From NCBI GenBank assembly GCA_000507305.1, contig DF239036.1, forward strand, positions 450,521 through 514,520: a DNA stretch of 64,000 nt, given 5' to 3'. Under the pieces are notes generated by a model, which was not told the DNA's origin, did no database searches, and saw nothing but the letters and a program-made list of their open reading frames with translations. The DNA comes from Breviolum minutum Mf 1.05b.01. Taxonomy: Eukaryota; Sar; Dinophyceae; Suessiales; Symbiodiniaceae. Of this stretch, positions 1 to 11,187 are shown piece after piece (the stretch's first letter is position 1; the number at the start of each line of letters is the position of its first letter). The translations under genes and the position numbers were made by a program.

Positions 1-1053
1 TGTGGATGAATATGACTATGACAATATGCGGTGCAGATATATAAGCCCGGCAAGATGAACCCCTACTACCTATAAATAAATGGAGTTATAACAACTATAA
101 ATGGCCTAATAATTGGGTTGCTCCGGTTACAACTCCTATGTGGTGGAGTTTTTGATTAGATCGATAGTCTTTCCGAAAAGACCATGATTTTGGTATAATG
201 ATTTGTAAGTGGGGACTTCCTGGGTATGCATTGTGTAACATAAGCCCTTGAAGTCCAGTCGACCAAACAAAGTGTCTGGTCTTCACAATCACCCATGGAG
301 CAGCAAGTCGTTTGGTCGACTTAGACACCCTGCATAACGTGAATTCCGGAAAGATTTTGGCGATGTTTGTTGGTATATTTTTTTGAAAAGTCAACCAATC
401 CAACCAGTTCATACATGCTATATGAATCTATATGATTCCATGGAAACATGTGCTGCAAATCATCATTGTTTGAAATGGTATTTCCATCCAAAACAGGGTT
501 ATTTTAAGGCGAGTGATTTATGCATCAAATTTGAAGAGTACACCCAGAATCCTATTCTAGGGATGGGATTGAACCCTCAATGCCTCGATCTTATTCTAGG
601 GAGGGGGGTTGGATTCCTAGCGGTGTCGTGACGAACTTGCATGAATGAACTTATCACTTTGGGAGTCTCTCACCCACACCAGGGTTGCCAAACCATGTTC
701 GAGTCCCATTCGCCAGCTACTTCGCCCTGTTTTTTGTGGCTCCGGCTGGTGTATTTACCTAGGATTTACCCCCTCAACTACCCAGTTTGTGTCCGGTAGA
801 TGATTGTTAGTAGGCATTTTTTTTCCCTAAATGCCCAAACAATTCAGGTTTAGGAACTATAAGACAATTTGCCACAAGCCACATTTACAACCTAAACTAC
901 CTAGTTTTTGTAAATAAATAGGACTTTACACTTTGAGTTTCTGGGGTTACAATATATACCCTACATGTTTTTATTGTTTTTCCCACAGCAACAACTTCCG
1001 AAAACGGGCCTCTGACTCTGACGTTGAGTTGGCATCCGTTGACCAGCCATCCC
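1..1053. other. No gene recognised
   Basis: AT-rich sequence with only short random ORFs. I see no clear exon and no complete palindromic element before 1054. Confidence 0.4.
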
Positions 1054-1214
1054 TTCTTGGAGGATCATCCCAGTTAGTAAGTGGTTAATAGTCCCATGGT
1101 GATCCTTTTCGTCCCCTAAGGATCGGGTTGTGGGACCCCTTCCAAATGGCCGATATACATGGCTTATAAATGGGGGTGTGATGCTAACTTCTAAACTGGG
1201 ATGATCCTCCAAAT
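1054..1214. repeat. IR-C palindromic element
   Basis: The left arm CTTGGAGGATCATCCCAG pairs with CTGGGATGATCCTCCAA on the right. The interior holds TAGTAAGTGG and ATAAATGGGG blocks shared with other IR-C copies. Confidence 0.7.
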
Positions 1215-1367
1215 GCCCCCCAAGAAATAGCCGGCTTTATTAGGAGATTACCAAGGGACCAGGGATAATGGCTACACTGGGGGTGATCCTAACTACTCCA
1301 GGGGGTGATCCGATCGCAACTGAACCATCCACTGGGAGCCCATCCTCCAAGTATCCACCGACTCAGG

Positions 1368-1427
1368 GTCCATGAGCTTTATGGTCCTGACGGTCGGCCG
1401 ATGGATTCCCAAAGCTTTTGGCGGTAG
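1368..1427 (+). CDS. Tiny exon-like island
   Basis: After CTCAG, the frame reads VHELYGPDGRPMDSQSFW and is followed by GCG|GTAGCG, a plausible donor. It sits just after an IR-C-related segment. It is too short to identify and could be chance. Confidence 0.25.
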   Translation, partial: VHELYGPDGRPMDSQSFWR

Positions 1428-3110
1428 CGGATCAGCGGATCAGTGGGTGAAATAACCCGTTGATCCAAACCATTGATCCTAAATTCCTGGGACATCCTAG
1501 TATTAGCGATTCTTGTGCATCATCGCGGACGTTGTAAGCAGGGGAATGCCTATATAGAGAACCCCCAAGGTTTAGAGTTTAGAGCTCACTTTTGGGGAGG
1601 GATGTTGAACTGGCCACCATTTCAACTTGGATTTGTTTAGTTGGTGATTTTTGTTACTTTATTTAAATCACCATTTTTGACGGCCATTTGGGGAGAATCA
1701 ATTATTGGAACTTTTTTCCAGGCCTCGAACAGTAAGCAAATTTCCAATTTTTTTTGGATCGAGTGCTTCCCAAAATACGGGGCCCAAAAAAAAGGTTCTA
1801 TAGGTTGGAACTATCCCCCGCCCAGTAACAATCCAGTAACAGTCACCATGTTTAGGCTCGGGAATCCCAACAAAAAAACCTTCATTTGTGACGATTGCAT
1901 CCTGGGGCCCGGGGGGTGGTAGACCTATAATCTTTAGGTCCATAGTGTCCAGACACCGTACCCGCCATAGCGATTCCTGTACATCAAAGGCCGATTCGGA
2001 GGACCGAAAAGTTGAACAAAAATTTCCCAAATTAAAAAAATGTTGATTGAAATGATTTTCTTACAAGGTGGGTTGCATTTTTACCTACATTTAACCATAC
2101 AAATCATCCAAATGTAAGGATAAATGTACCATACATCATACATCCTGATGGGGGTTTTCATTCACATCCCAAGTTGATATGCTGCGAACAAATTCGGGGA
2201 AGAGAAGGGTTGCGTGACATGATTTCAAAAGCAGATTTCAGATTTCCCAAAGACACCCCTGTGATGGGGCAGGGAGCGGTGTTTTCAAAACCTTTATGTG
2301 AAAATCCCGGACCAAGAGACAACTCCCCTCCTAACAGGGTTGTTATGCCACCCTGAAGCTAGGCTCCTGTGAACTAAAGATATACCATTGAAACTGAAAC
2401 TACCCTTCCTGAAACTAACATAGGACCTGAAAATGAATGGTTGGAAGACTATAGTTTCCTTTTGGGTTTCGGCGTCCTGGCAGGTGCGAACTGCTAGTTG
2501 TAGGAAGAGTAAACCCCAAAACGTCCAAGTGTAGAAGAAGAAAGGAAATTCTTCGAGTCTAGTCTATTCCCAAAGGATCCGTGTCTGGCATATATGTAGC
2601 TACATTTATCATAAAAAATCATCCAAATGCAGGTAAATATACCATACATTGAGTGCATGTCTTAGTATTGGTTTTTGACGATCAAAACTCTCCAATACAC
2701 AAAAAATCGCCACTTTCGGTCTTTCAAAATTGGCTTAAAGAGTCGACTGTTGCATGTGGCCAAACTGAGAGAAGCTCCAAGTTGCTGATTGCTGTTGATC
2801 CAGTAAGGTCGTAGGGTTTACCATGACGGATCCTTGGGCTGGTACGTATACCATGGGCTCCAAAAACCTACATGAAAAGAGTTTTTTTGTGGTAAATAAC
2901 CTGGCTTTTAGGTGGCCCAAACCTTTATTTTTCATGATTTTAGGGGCTAATAATAAATATAATAATACCTACCTGGAAATTCCAGCCGTTTGCAGTTCGT
3001 TGATTTCCATCAACTCAAAAAAAACACCTAAACAAGCAATCGACCAGTTGCCTTCAAAATTTGTTGGTACACTATGTTTTCCAGGTTACTAATTTATCCA
3101 TGGATCGGTA
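1428..3110. other. No supported gene; two decayed IR-B elements
   Basis: The short ORFs here have no family signal. Decayed IR-B (TACCTACATTT ... ATACCATACAT) copies lie at about 2078-2148 and 2588-2662. Confidence 0.4.
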
Positions 3111-3257
3111 CTTAGAGGTTCAGGATACTGGATGGATGTAACTGGTTATAAGGTTTTTTCCTCCCTAGTTAGGGGACATTCAATTCAATAGGCCACTTAT
3201 AGAGGTTAAAAAACCCTGGTTACTATTTACACATCCTAAATATCCTGAACCTCTAAG
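3111..3257. repeat. Palindromic element with CTTAGAGGTTCAGGATA ends
   Basis: The terminal 17 bases at 3111-3127 are the reverse complement of 3241-3257. The interior is TTATA-rich and resembles IR-G interiors. Confidence 0.7.
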
Positions 3258-3387
3258 TAGAGACTTACCGTGCTTCGTGCCATGATATATATGGTTTTTA
3301 TCAAGGGGAAGGTGTGGGAGTTGTAGCCGGATGTAACAGCTTTGCAGAAACCTCGGGAAACATCCAACTATAGGACCCCCCCAAAAG

Positions 3388-3562
3388 AAATAACATGTTC
3401 CCTAAAACGGAACCATTTTAAAAAGAAAGTAGTCTTCCAACCACTATTTATCAGGGGACATGTTACCCTCCCGGAAACTAGCAGTTCGCACCTGAAAATG
3501 GATGGTTGGAATATTAGGTGTCTTTTGGGATGGCCGATTTTCAGGGGCTATGTTAACTTTAA
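3388..3562. repeat. Compound IR-H element
   Basis: It contains AACATGTTCCCTAAAA, GTAGTCTTCCAACCA and CAGGGG..ATGTTA blocks repeated in both directions, consistent with two abutting IR-H copies. Confidence 0.55.
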
Positions 3563-3683
3563 GAAGGGTAGTAACTGGGGTTAGTTCCCTGCTATATTGG
3601 CAACCAAGAGCTTGATTCCAAATATATAGGAAAGATGAGGGTTGGATATCCATTCTTCAAAATTCCACGGTGCTGTATACCCC

Positions 3684-3811
3684 GAGACATCTAAAATCCT
3701 CCAGTCATACCTGGTGAGGATCGGTGTTTGGAACCCCAAGAAAGACCTTCTCAGAAGACTGTTGGGGGTTCAAACAAACACCGATCCTCACAAGGTATGA
3801 CTGGATGTCTA
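3684..3811. repeat. IR-J palindromic element
   Basis: AGACATC..CAGTCATACC with GAGGATCGGTGTTTGG on the left mirrors CACCGATCCTCA and GGTATGACTGGATGTCT on the right. It is a long hairpin of about 128 bp. Confidence 0.75.
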
Positions 3812-5245
3812 AGCTACCATGGTATGGGAACCTTGCTTTGGTTCCTCTAGAGGTTCTATGATTCCAAAGTTGGCCAAGAAACCTTGACAATTCCCTGCTC
3901 CAGTCGACTGTAAAAATAACTTGTCCTTTGTTTTTGTGATGTTTCCGAAACATCTCACCAGTAGGTGAAGAAGATGACTTTCCTATTTTTTTGGGGGGAG
4001 TTGGAGGCAAGTAGTTTCTTAGATGGTCCTTTCTGCCAAAAACAGCCTGTTCTGCCATTGATTAGTCGTGGTGTTTTCAATGATTGAACCAAATTTTGTT
4101 TGTTGTCAATTTCAGCTTCTCACAGTTGGTAGACTCAAAAATCGAGTCCCTCGGTCGACGCACACACCAGGAGGTTGTACAACCATGAAGTTGTAGATAG
4201 TGCTTTAGACATTCCAGACAGTTGGTCTCTGAAACTTGTTTGGTTGGTTTTAAATCCATAAGATTGAACGGCTCAAAAACCTCATGAAACATGGACATAA
4301 TAGTTTCAAGTTACAAAGATCTGTAATCATGAATCAACCAGTATAATGAGATGAAGTAAGTTGTTTTCAATGCTCAAGCAAAGAACCCTTTAGGAAGCCA
4401 AGATACAAGCGTTGTACCATCTACTGTCAGGTGGTGTGTTTTGCAACAATGTCCGTGAAACTTTTGCCAAAGATTTGGGGATATGCTGCAGATTCAACTA
4501 CTTTTTGCGGCCATATCTCAGCGAATTGCTTCGAACAAAAAAAAAAGTCCCTCTAAGAGTCCCCGAAATCTCTTGAAACGCTTAGGGAAATTCAGGAGGT
4601 CAATATTTTTATACTTTGGTATGAGAACTATATACTGTATCTACATAGTCATAGGGTCCATGAAACTGATGTATATATATACGTATATTTATTTATTTAT
4701 AGATAGATACATATACACATTATAAGGCCTGTATTTATTTACCCAACAAAATCATACATATTCGGTAAATATACCCATTTAGTTGAGTTTGATGGTAACT
4801 TAGTAGTTAAATATAAGGTTGGGCCTCCCATTGATCCTTTGTAAAAGAAAAGGTGGGGAACAATCTTGGTTGCGGATCAATCATGGTGAGGTGCCATTGG
4901 TTTCATGTTAGTTTTTAAGGATGTATATCATATCTTAGCAGTTTACCTTCAAAAAGTTTAACATGTTGGAAACTGTTCGTGAACTTCTGGCCACGCTTTA
5001 AGTCAGGAACGAGGGAATTCATTTGTTTGTATGCTAGTTTTTTCTGTGATTTTTACTCTTCTTACGTTTTGCTGGTTGATAACTTTTAGTCCTTGTATAT
5101 AGTTTATGATGCGTTGCAACAACTAATAATACTGTATAAAGTGTACTATGAATTTCCAGAACCGTTTGGCGATTTTTGTTCAAGTCGATATATTTTGGAT
5201 TCACAGAGCAGTGAGCAAAACCCTGGTCATGTACTGTATTTATAT
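3812..5245. other. No gene recognised
   Basis: AT-rich, with a TATATA-rich patch at about 4660-4740. Nothing else is identifiable. Confidence 0.35.
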
Positions 5246-5250
5246 CCCAT

Positions 5251-5340
5251 ACCATCCATGTATGGTATATTTACCTACATTTACCATATTTTGCCATTAA
5301 AAACAACCAAATATAAATAAATATACCATACATGGATGGT
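5251..5340. repeat. IR-B palindromic element
   Basis: ACCATCCATGTATGGTATAT pairs with ATATACCATACATGGATGGT. It is nearly identical over 90 bp to 11449-11538, with only a few differences. Confidence 0.8.
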
Positions 5341-5677
5341 AAGGGTGTAGGGGATTACCGTACCCAAAAGTTTAACAGCGAGTTTTCCCCTGAAAAGTTA
5401 CCAAAACCCAAAGAAGTCTTCCTTTTGCACCATTTTTCAGATGCTATGTTAAACTGGTTGTTTAGGGTATACAAGGAATTATACTACCCAGTCATACAGA
5501 GATTATTCCAAGCCAATATAAGGATCTATATGAACCAGTCAGTACAACGACATGTCAGCCAAAGCAAAGAGTTTTGCACGTTCAAATGTTCAAGCAATGG
5601 CGGCGAAGCACGCTGCTTTTGCATGAGGCATGGACCTTGTTGTTTTTTGTTCACTGGGCAAAGAATATATATATATA

Positions 5678-5770
5678 TACCTGGAACCCCAATGACCTCT
5701 ATTTTTGAAGGTTAACCCCCCAAAACAAGGCCTTTTCCAATCAAAACAAGGGTCATTTGAGTTCCAGGTA
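5678..5770. repeat. Palindromic element with TACCTGGAAC ends
   Basis: TACCTGGAACCCCAATGACC is mirrored by GGTCATTTGAGTTCCAGGTA. This looks like a separate family; no second copy was found. Confidence 0.65.
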
Positions 5771-5838
5771 CATATACATCAAACCCGTCGAAGTGTATGG
5801 GAACTGGTGATTTCGTGATCTCCGGCCATCAAATCGAG

Positions 5839-5974
5839 AGGATGATCCTAGTGGATGTGAAAGGGTTAAAAACACTCCCAAAGGATCCGGACCGGGCGGT
5901 TCCCCTGCCAAATGGCCCTTCCATGACTTGTAAATTGGGGTTACTAACTACGTACTAAGTGGGATAATCCTCCA
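5839..5974. repeat. IR-C palindromic element, diverged
   Basis: GAGGATGATCCTAGTGG at the left and TAAGTGGGATAATCCTCC at the right mirror each other. The interior ATGGCCCTTCC..TGACTTGTAAATTGGGG resembles other IR-C copies. Confidence 0.6.
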
Positions 5975-6430
5975 TGTGCAACATACCCCAGACCCAGAAC
6001 CAACAATTTATGAATTACTTCCTTTTCATTTGGGAATTTGGGGAGCGGTGGCAATATGCGCCAGGAATCTGTTGAAATTATCTCAGAGCATGGTCCGAAA
6101 TGGTTGGAGTGACCTGAAAAGGATTGATCCCAAAAATCTTAAAAGTCAAAAAAAGACACAAAATGGGAACATACAAGGCGGGCCCATGTCACCAGTTATA
6201 AGTAGGGTTGGAACTCCATTTATAGGGGTTACTTCACCCCACTTACTTATTCATAAGGCCGGACATATTTATATGACTTCATTCATAACTGCTTTTCAGG
6301 GTGCCCAAGACCTTGTGGAACATCGGAAAAACCTTTACAGTGATGCCAACAAAAATCTACCATTTCAGTGGTGACATCAGAGGTCCTTAAATGTCGCCCG
6401 GGAGGACCTTGTTCTTTGTAACGACTCCTC

Positions 6431-6604
6431 CAAGGTGGGCCGTCTTAGCCGATCGTTAGAAAATGGGGTGATATTTTAGGCCCCTGTAGTTTTGGCCGGA
6501 AACACATGGGGTGAAATGCCTGGGGTTATATATAAAACTCTACTTACAGGGGGAGGTATATTTCACCACATTTATAGCGATCGGCTCCGGGGTCCACCTG
6601 GTGG
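6431..6604. repeat. IR-D palindromic element
   Basis: CCAAGGTGGGCCGT..GCCGATCG mirrors CGATCGGCTCCGGGGTCCACC. The interior has GGGGTGA..TTTCACC blocks. Confidence 0.6.
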
Positions 6605-6705
6605 TAAAGCCAAGCATTTTGTTCTTCCAACTGATAGCCTAGACCATTAAACATCGTGGATGTGTTTGAAATAGTATATCCCAGATGCGACCCACGGGAC
6701 TGGCC

Positions 6706-6790
6706 TATTTACCTTCATGAAAACCCATAAATTTGGGCCATTCAGGTATAGGTAAATATATGTAAATATTACATACAATGAGCATTTGGG
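6706..6790. repeat. IR-B element, diverged
   Basis: The TTTACCTTCATG...GGTAAATAT...ACATACAATGAG pattern matches decayed IR-B ends. Confidence 0.5.
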
Positions 6791-6996
6791 ATGTACATGT
6801 ACTAGAATGAATGTCCATAGGGATCGTGGAAGTGAGTGACCTACAATTCCATCAATTCCTATTTGGATGAACATCAGTCTGACAATCAGCCTGTGTCGAC
6901 TTTGGATTCTTGGGTGACGACGACCTCCACTGCAGGTTACTGTCTCCACATCTTGTTGGGCGATTTCAAAACTTCTTTTGAAACAGCTGTAACGTA

Positions 6997-7269
6997 ATGC
7001 AACAGACGGTGTGGCAGACTTCGCGCAGATGCACAAAATTCGAGCTATGCTTCGTGATTGCTGGAAGCCTAAACGTGGCGAGGAAGTTTCCCGGGGTTTT
7101 GTTGATTGAAGGGACGCTTGATGTTCATTGGAAACATGCCCTGGCGTGGATTGCTTCTACGGAAATGGTCCGTGAACGGGTGCTGAATGGAGTCGGCAAC
7201 ATTATGGAGGTTGGTGTGCCATGCGCAACCAGTCTTGAGCGTTGCAGAATTTTCGCCCGGCCTGGTTAG
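6997..7269 (+). CDS. Exon-like ORF, 90 aa
   Basis: This GC-balanced open frame reads ...WQTSRRCTKFELCFVIAG..VHWKHALAWIASTEMVRERV..RCRIFARPG. Composition is protein-like, but no family is recognised. It is bounded on the right by repeat-like GGTTATTTCACCCC sequence. It could be an internal exon; the ATG need not be a start. Confidence 0.3.
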   Translation: MQQTVWQTSRRCTKFELCFVIAGSLNVARKFPGVLLIEGTLDVHWKHALAWIASTEMVRERVLNGVGNIMEVGVPCATSLERCRIFARPG

Positions 7270-7410
7270 TTCTTCTCCCCCACCTTTGAAAAATGAGGTT
7301 ATTTCACCCCTTTAAATGACCATAAATGGGTTTCACTGGGGTTATTTCACCCCCATAAGTTAAGTGGAGTTATGTGGAGTTATAACCCTATACTTCCAAC
7401 TGGTAGGGGC

Positions 7411-7571
7411 CCACTTGGAGGATCATCCCAGTTAGTAAGTAGTATGTAAGTAGTGTGTAACCGCTATTTACAAGCCATTTAGGCCACTTGGAAGGTGAAT
7501 AAACCCAGCTTTTGGACATACTAACCATGGTCACTAACCACTTTCTGCATCCACTGGGAGCCCATCCTCCA
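7411..7571. repeat. IR-C palindromic element
   Basis: CACTTGGAGGATCATCCCAG begins the copy and ACTAACCATGGTCACTAACC with GGGAGCCCATCCTCCA ends it. The right end is the variant also seen at 1335-1352 and, inverted, at 10563-10590. Confidence 0.6.
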
Positions 7572-7961
7572 CAAGCACCTTTCAGAGGTTTTTTCCACCA
7601 ACTTTTTTCGGATCCAGCCACTGCGCCAGGGTTTTTCGCGATGGATCCTGGAAGTGTTGGAACCTCCAATGCAGGAGTGGGTGTTTGGAACGGCAAAGTT
7701 TCTGTGGGGGGGGCGATCAATAAGCGCTATAACGCTTCCGCATGTGTTTTGTTCCGACCAATATTTAGGCAAATGTAGTCCAATTCGTTATTTTTTGCAG
7801 CTTTAACACATGGACTATAAGAATCCAGGTGTTGTTTTTTGAAGAAAGGAATTGTCATGCACCAGTGGAATTTCCCTATTCTTTTCGGATGGGATTTTTC
7901 AACCCGAACAAGGCAATCCTATTGCCATCCATAGGAAATTTGGACTCTTGGAGATGTTTTG

Positions 7962-8061
7962 GGTGTTTCCAAAAATGGGGGGTACCCCCAAATCATCCAT
8001 TTTGATAGGGTTTTCAATTATCAACCATCCATTTTGGGATACCACTATTTTTGGAAACACC
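7962..8061. repeat. IR-P palindromic element
   Basis: GGTGTTTCCAAAAATGG mirrors CCACTATTTTTGGAAACACC. A half copy lies at about 51066-51108. Confidence 0.7.
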
Positions 8062-8134
8062 TATATCTTGACAAGACAAATTTTGATTTCAATGATATCC
8101 AGAGAATCAAAAAAATTGGATTCGTTGAACTCAT

Positions 8135-8232
8135 CTAGGTGGTGGTTTCAAATATGTTGGATTTTCACCCCTATTTCGGGAAGATTTCCAATTTGACTCA
8201 TATTTTTCAAACGGGTTGAAACCACCAACTAG
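8135..8232 (+). repeat. IR-A element
   Basis: It starts CTAGGTGGTGGTTTCAA and ends TTGAAACCACCAACTAG. The interior has CACCCCTATTTCGGG and CAATTTGACTC. It could be spliced as a GT-AG intron (AG|GTGG..CAACTAG|). Confidence 0.8.
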
Positions 8233-8673
8233 ATTATTTTATAAAGGATTTTCCATTCACAAATCCAGTGACTGGACATTTTATTTTAATAGTCTTGGAA
8301 TTTTTCGGACATAGGACTAGATTTTTCGCAAGAAACATATGGATCATTATAAGATACCTACATTTTGGGGGAATCCAAGGATGCCTACATCTTCCTGGAA
8401 CATTTTTCAAGGAAGTGGCCTGAAAAAATGGTGGAAAAATTCTTTGAGGGTGGTTGGTGATGGACCATATATCCCGGTTGGACCCTTCCAAACACCTTGG
8501 GGGTTGGATTGAAGGTATGACCTGGCCCTCAGAAAACATATCATCCAAACACTCCAACCTCAGGAGGTATGACAAAATGTTTACAAAGATTAAGATGAAT
8601 TAAGTCATGCAATGTCTCAGATTTAAACGCGGTCAAATGGTGAAACTGCATTCATGGCTCATTAAAGCAGTTA

Positions 8674-8770
8674 CCCTTGGACCCCAAAACCATGGAAACA
8701 TGCAGGGTTTTAAACCCCCAATATATGGGTTATAACCCTTAAAAATGAAGGTTGTGGGTTCCCATGGTAG
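8674..8770. repeat. IR-R palindromic element
   Basis: CCCTTGGACCCCAAAACCATGG on the left faces GTTGTGGGTTCCCATGG on the right. A GGTTTTAAACC-like core is shared with 13251-13356. Confidence 0.6.
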
Positions 8771-8850
8771 AGATCTTCACTCACATCATCTCACGGATCT
8801 TCACCCCCGACTCTGTAAGGTGACCAACGATGATTCTTGGAAAAAATCCC

Positions 8851-9137
8851 TGTCCTCAAAGGTACAAGGTGGGCCCCGGAAAACCAGTTATACATGGGGT
8901 TAAATACCTTTTAAGTAGGGTTACTTGGATGTCCATGGTACTTAGTAACTGGGTTATAACCCCTGTATAAGTAGGTTATAAGTCCCTTAAGTGGGTTATA
9001 AACCAACTTACTAACTAGTTACTAACTTCCGTGGACATCCAAGTATAACCCGAGTTGCTCCTTTATTTTCGGCCATAAAAAAGGGGTCGTTAACTGCATC
9101 TATAGCTGGATCCGGGGCCCACCTTGTACCTCAGGAC
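8851..9137. repeat. IR-D element containing a nested IR-F
   Basis: The 20-bp arms at 8861-8880 and 9111-9130 (GGTACAAGGTGGGCCCCGGA) are perfect inverted copies, and a TGTCCT/AGGACA pair extends them outward. An IR-F element (8932-9045) is inserted inside. Confidence 0.8.
8932..9045. repeat. IR-F palindromic element
   Basis: TACTTGGATGTCCATGG at the left and CCGTGGACATCCAAGTA at the right mirror each other, with GGGTTATAAC blocks inside. It is nested in the IR-D above. Confidence 0.75.
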
Positions 9138-9297
9138 AAGCACCACACGAAATTGGTCCAACGCTTGGATTGTTGGGTGTGTTTTTTTTTTCAAGGTCGT
9201 TTCTGTGTTTTTTTGGGGGTTTGGCCAGACGTTCTTCCACAAGTGGTCGAGCAATTTGGCAAATCTTGCTAGATCTTGTGGGGTAGATGTCATTACT

Positions 9298-9402
9298 TAC
9301 CCTCCCGAAGTTTGACATAGCCCCTGAAAAGTTACCTTCCCAATAGGAAAGTAGTCTTCCAACCATCATTTTTCAGGGGCTATGTTAAACTTCAGGGGGA
9401 TA
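9298..9402. repeat. IR-H palindromic element
   Basis: CCCGAAGTTTGACATAGCCC mirrors GGGCTATGTTAAACTTCAGG, and a GTAGTCTTCCAACCATCA block lies inside. Confidence 0.75.
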
Positions 9403-9548
9403 TATGAGTCAGTTTCAAGTTTGGACCAACTGTTTGGACTATAGGCCCAAGTAAAAGTTGGAAGTTGGTGGATGATGAGCATCCATAAGTTCAATCAATG
9501 TGCTGAAGAGTTCAGGGTAATGTAATGATTAATTAAAGTTATTAAATA

Positions 9549-9661
9549 CCTGGTGATTCAAGCCGTGACCTTTTTGGGATGGTGAAAACGTGACCCTTTC
9601 AAGGGGTTGTTGGTGACCTCCAACGATCGGGGATGAAAAGGGCACGGCTTGAATCACCTGG
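9549..9661. repeat. IR-O palindromic element
   Basis: CCTGGTGATTCAAGCCGTGA mirrors GGCACGGCTTGAATCACCTG. A related half copy (TGGTGATTCAGTCCGTGACC) lies near 23892. Confidence 0.7.
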
Positions 9662-9982
9662 CAAGTGGGGTTTTTTGAGTCATGAAATATGGTCAAACCA
9701 AATTGCAAGTTTTCAATTCTTGGGGCAGGGGTCATTACTTTCAATAGTAAGATGCCATGCATGTTTGAGCATGACATTTGATTTTCCACCCAAGATAAAA
9801 CGATTACGATCGAATAACCCCCAGTTTTTGTTGTAACAAAAAGTAGCGGAAAACATGGAGGTTTCAAACAGGAGGGGTTCATGCTTTATCAACCAGGATT
9901 TCGTGCTTCATATGTGCTAGGGTCGAAATTCCCACGAAGGGATGGTTATCAAACCCAATAGTAGGGATTTATATGCAGCCTC

Positions 9983-10230
9983 TACAAGGATTCCTGTCAT
10001 TGAAGGTGGGATGACCATCTCCCATAACACCATTGTTGAACATGACACATATATTTAACTACTGCTTGGAGGATCATCCCATGTAGCAAGTAGTTAGGAT
10101 CACTCACATTTAGACTTACTAACTATGGTTATTAACCACTTACAAGTCCTGGGATGATCCGCCAAGTACTGATTGGTTCATAAGGATCCTTATATTGGGG
10201 ATGCTCATCCCACCTTTATTAGGAGTCCGA
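9983..10230. repeat. IR-Q element containing a nested IR-C
   Basis: CAAGGATTCCTGTCATTGAAGG and GGGATGACCATC on the left mirror GATGCTCATCCCACC..TTAGGAGTCC on the right. An IR-C copy (10062-10168) sits between. Half copies of the left end lie at about 31188-31220 and 31818-31845. Confidence 0.6.
10062..10168. repeat. IR-C palindromic element
   Basis: TTGGAGGATCATCCCATGTA mirrors CTGGGATGATCCGCCAA. The core is ACTAACTATGGTTATTAACC. Confidence 0.7.
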
Positions 10231-10359
10231 TTTTGGATGTCTATGGATTCCATACCATCACCTTCCAAGGCGTGCCGTCCTTATTTCCCCTAAGAAAAAT
10301 GGTGAATTGTTCCACCCTGAAACCGAACCATGTAAGGCCACCCAAACTGGAAGGTCGAG

Positions 10360-10441
10360 GTATACACCCCTGAAAACTAACATGTCCCCTAAAAAGTGAC
10401 CATCGATTTTCAGGTTCCATGTTAAATTTCGGGGGAGTATA
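10360..10441. repeat. IR-H palindromic element
   Basis: TATACACCCCTGAAAACTAA faces TTAAATTTCGGGGGAGTATA. It directly precedes the candidate exon at 10488. Confidence 0.65.
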
Positions 10442-10487
10442 TTGTTTCTGTTGACTTGGAGTTTCTTGTTTCACGGCGTACGCTCAG

Positions 10488-10552
10488 GTGGCGAAGCTGT
10501 AGAGTATCAAGTGGTCATTCCTACCCGTGGTCGATGGCGTTCTGCTTCAAAG
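10488..10552 (+). CDS. Candidate exon with VVIPTRGRW motif
   Basis: After a CTCAG acceptor the frame GEAVEYQVVIPTRGRWRS..K ends at AAAG|GTGGCT, a plausible donor. The exon is only about 65 bp. The hydrophobic-IPTRGRW segment resembles the first strand of some GT-A-like glycosyltransferases, but the match is from memory and the exon is too short to be sure. An IR-H element lies immediately upstream and an IR-C-like half element immediately downstream, so the flanking introns appear to consist mostly of palindromic elements. Confidence 0.4.
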
Positions 10553-10656
10553 GTGGCTCGGCTTGGAGGATGGGCTCCCAATGGATGGAGGTTCAGTGGT
10601 TAGTAACCCCTATTTAGTACAGTGGTTAGTAACCCAATCCTGGAAAGGTACCCCCT

Positions 10657-10802
10657 GCTTGGAGGATCATCCCATTTAGTAAGTGGTTAGTAACCCCTAT
10701 TTATGAGCCATAAAAAGGCCATTTGGAAGGAGAATAACACCATTTGGGGGACTTACTAACCATGGTTATTAACCACTTACTAAATGGGATGATCCTCCAA
10801 GT
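10657..10802. repeat. IR-C palindromic element, well preserved
   Basis: TTGGAGGATCATCCCATTTA, with TAGTAAGTGGTTAGTAACCC, mirrors GGTTATTAACCACTTACTAA and ATGGGATGATCCTCCAAG. Confidence 0.8.
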
Positions 10803-11090
10803 GGTAAACTATCATAGCTTTGGAATATCACCATTTCTAGATCCGGAAATACATCGACATACATCGAGGGTCCATGTTCCAGCCAGCTATGTTAGATTAC
10901 CGGAGTGCAAGTCGCCTAAGGATCGGGTTGTTCCCCTTCCAGTCTTTTTATGGCTTATTATAAATGGGGTGGTGATCCGATCACCACTCAGATCCACTAG
11001 GATGATCCTCCAAATGGTGGGTGAGTTTCCTGTGGCGCTGTTTGGAAGATGAGATCGGATAGATCGGGTTTTTGTGTTTAAGGCCCTTAC

Positions 11091-11187
11091 CCAGACATTC
11101 AATGCATGGTCTATTTACCCTCATTTGGTTGTTTTTTAATGGTAAATGTAGGTAATATATATATATACCATACATTGAGTGTTTGGG
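11091..11187. repeat. IR-B palindromic element (CATTCAATG variant)
   Basis: CATTCAATGCATGGTCTATT mirrors ATACCATACATTGAGTG. The interior is TGGTTGTTTTTTAATGG. The CACTCAATG end variant is shared with 17736-17834. Confidence 0.7.
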
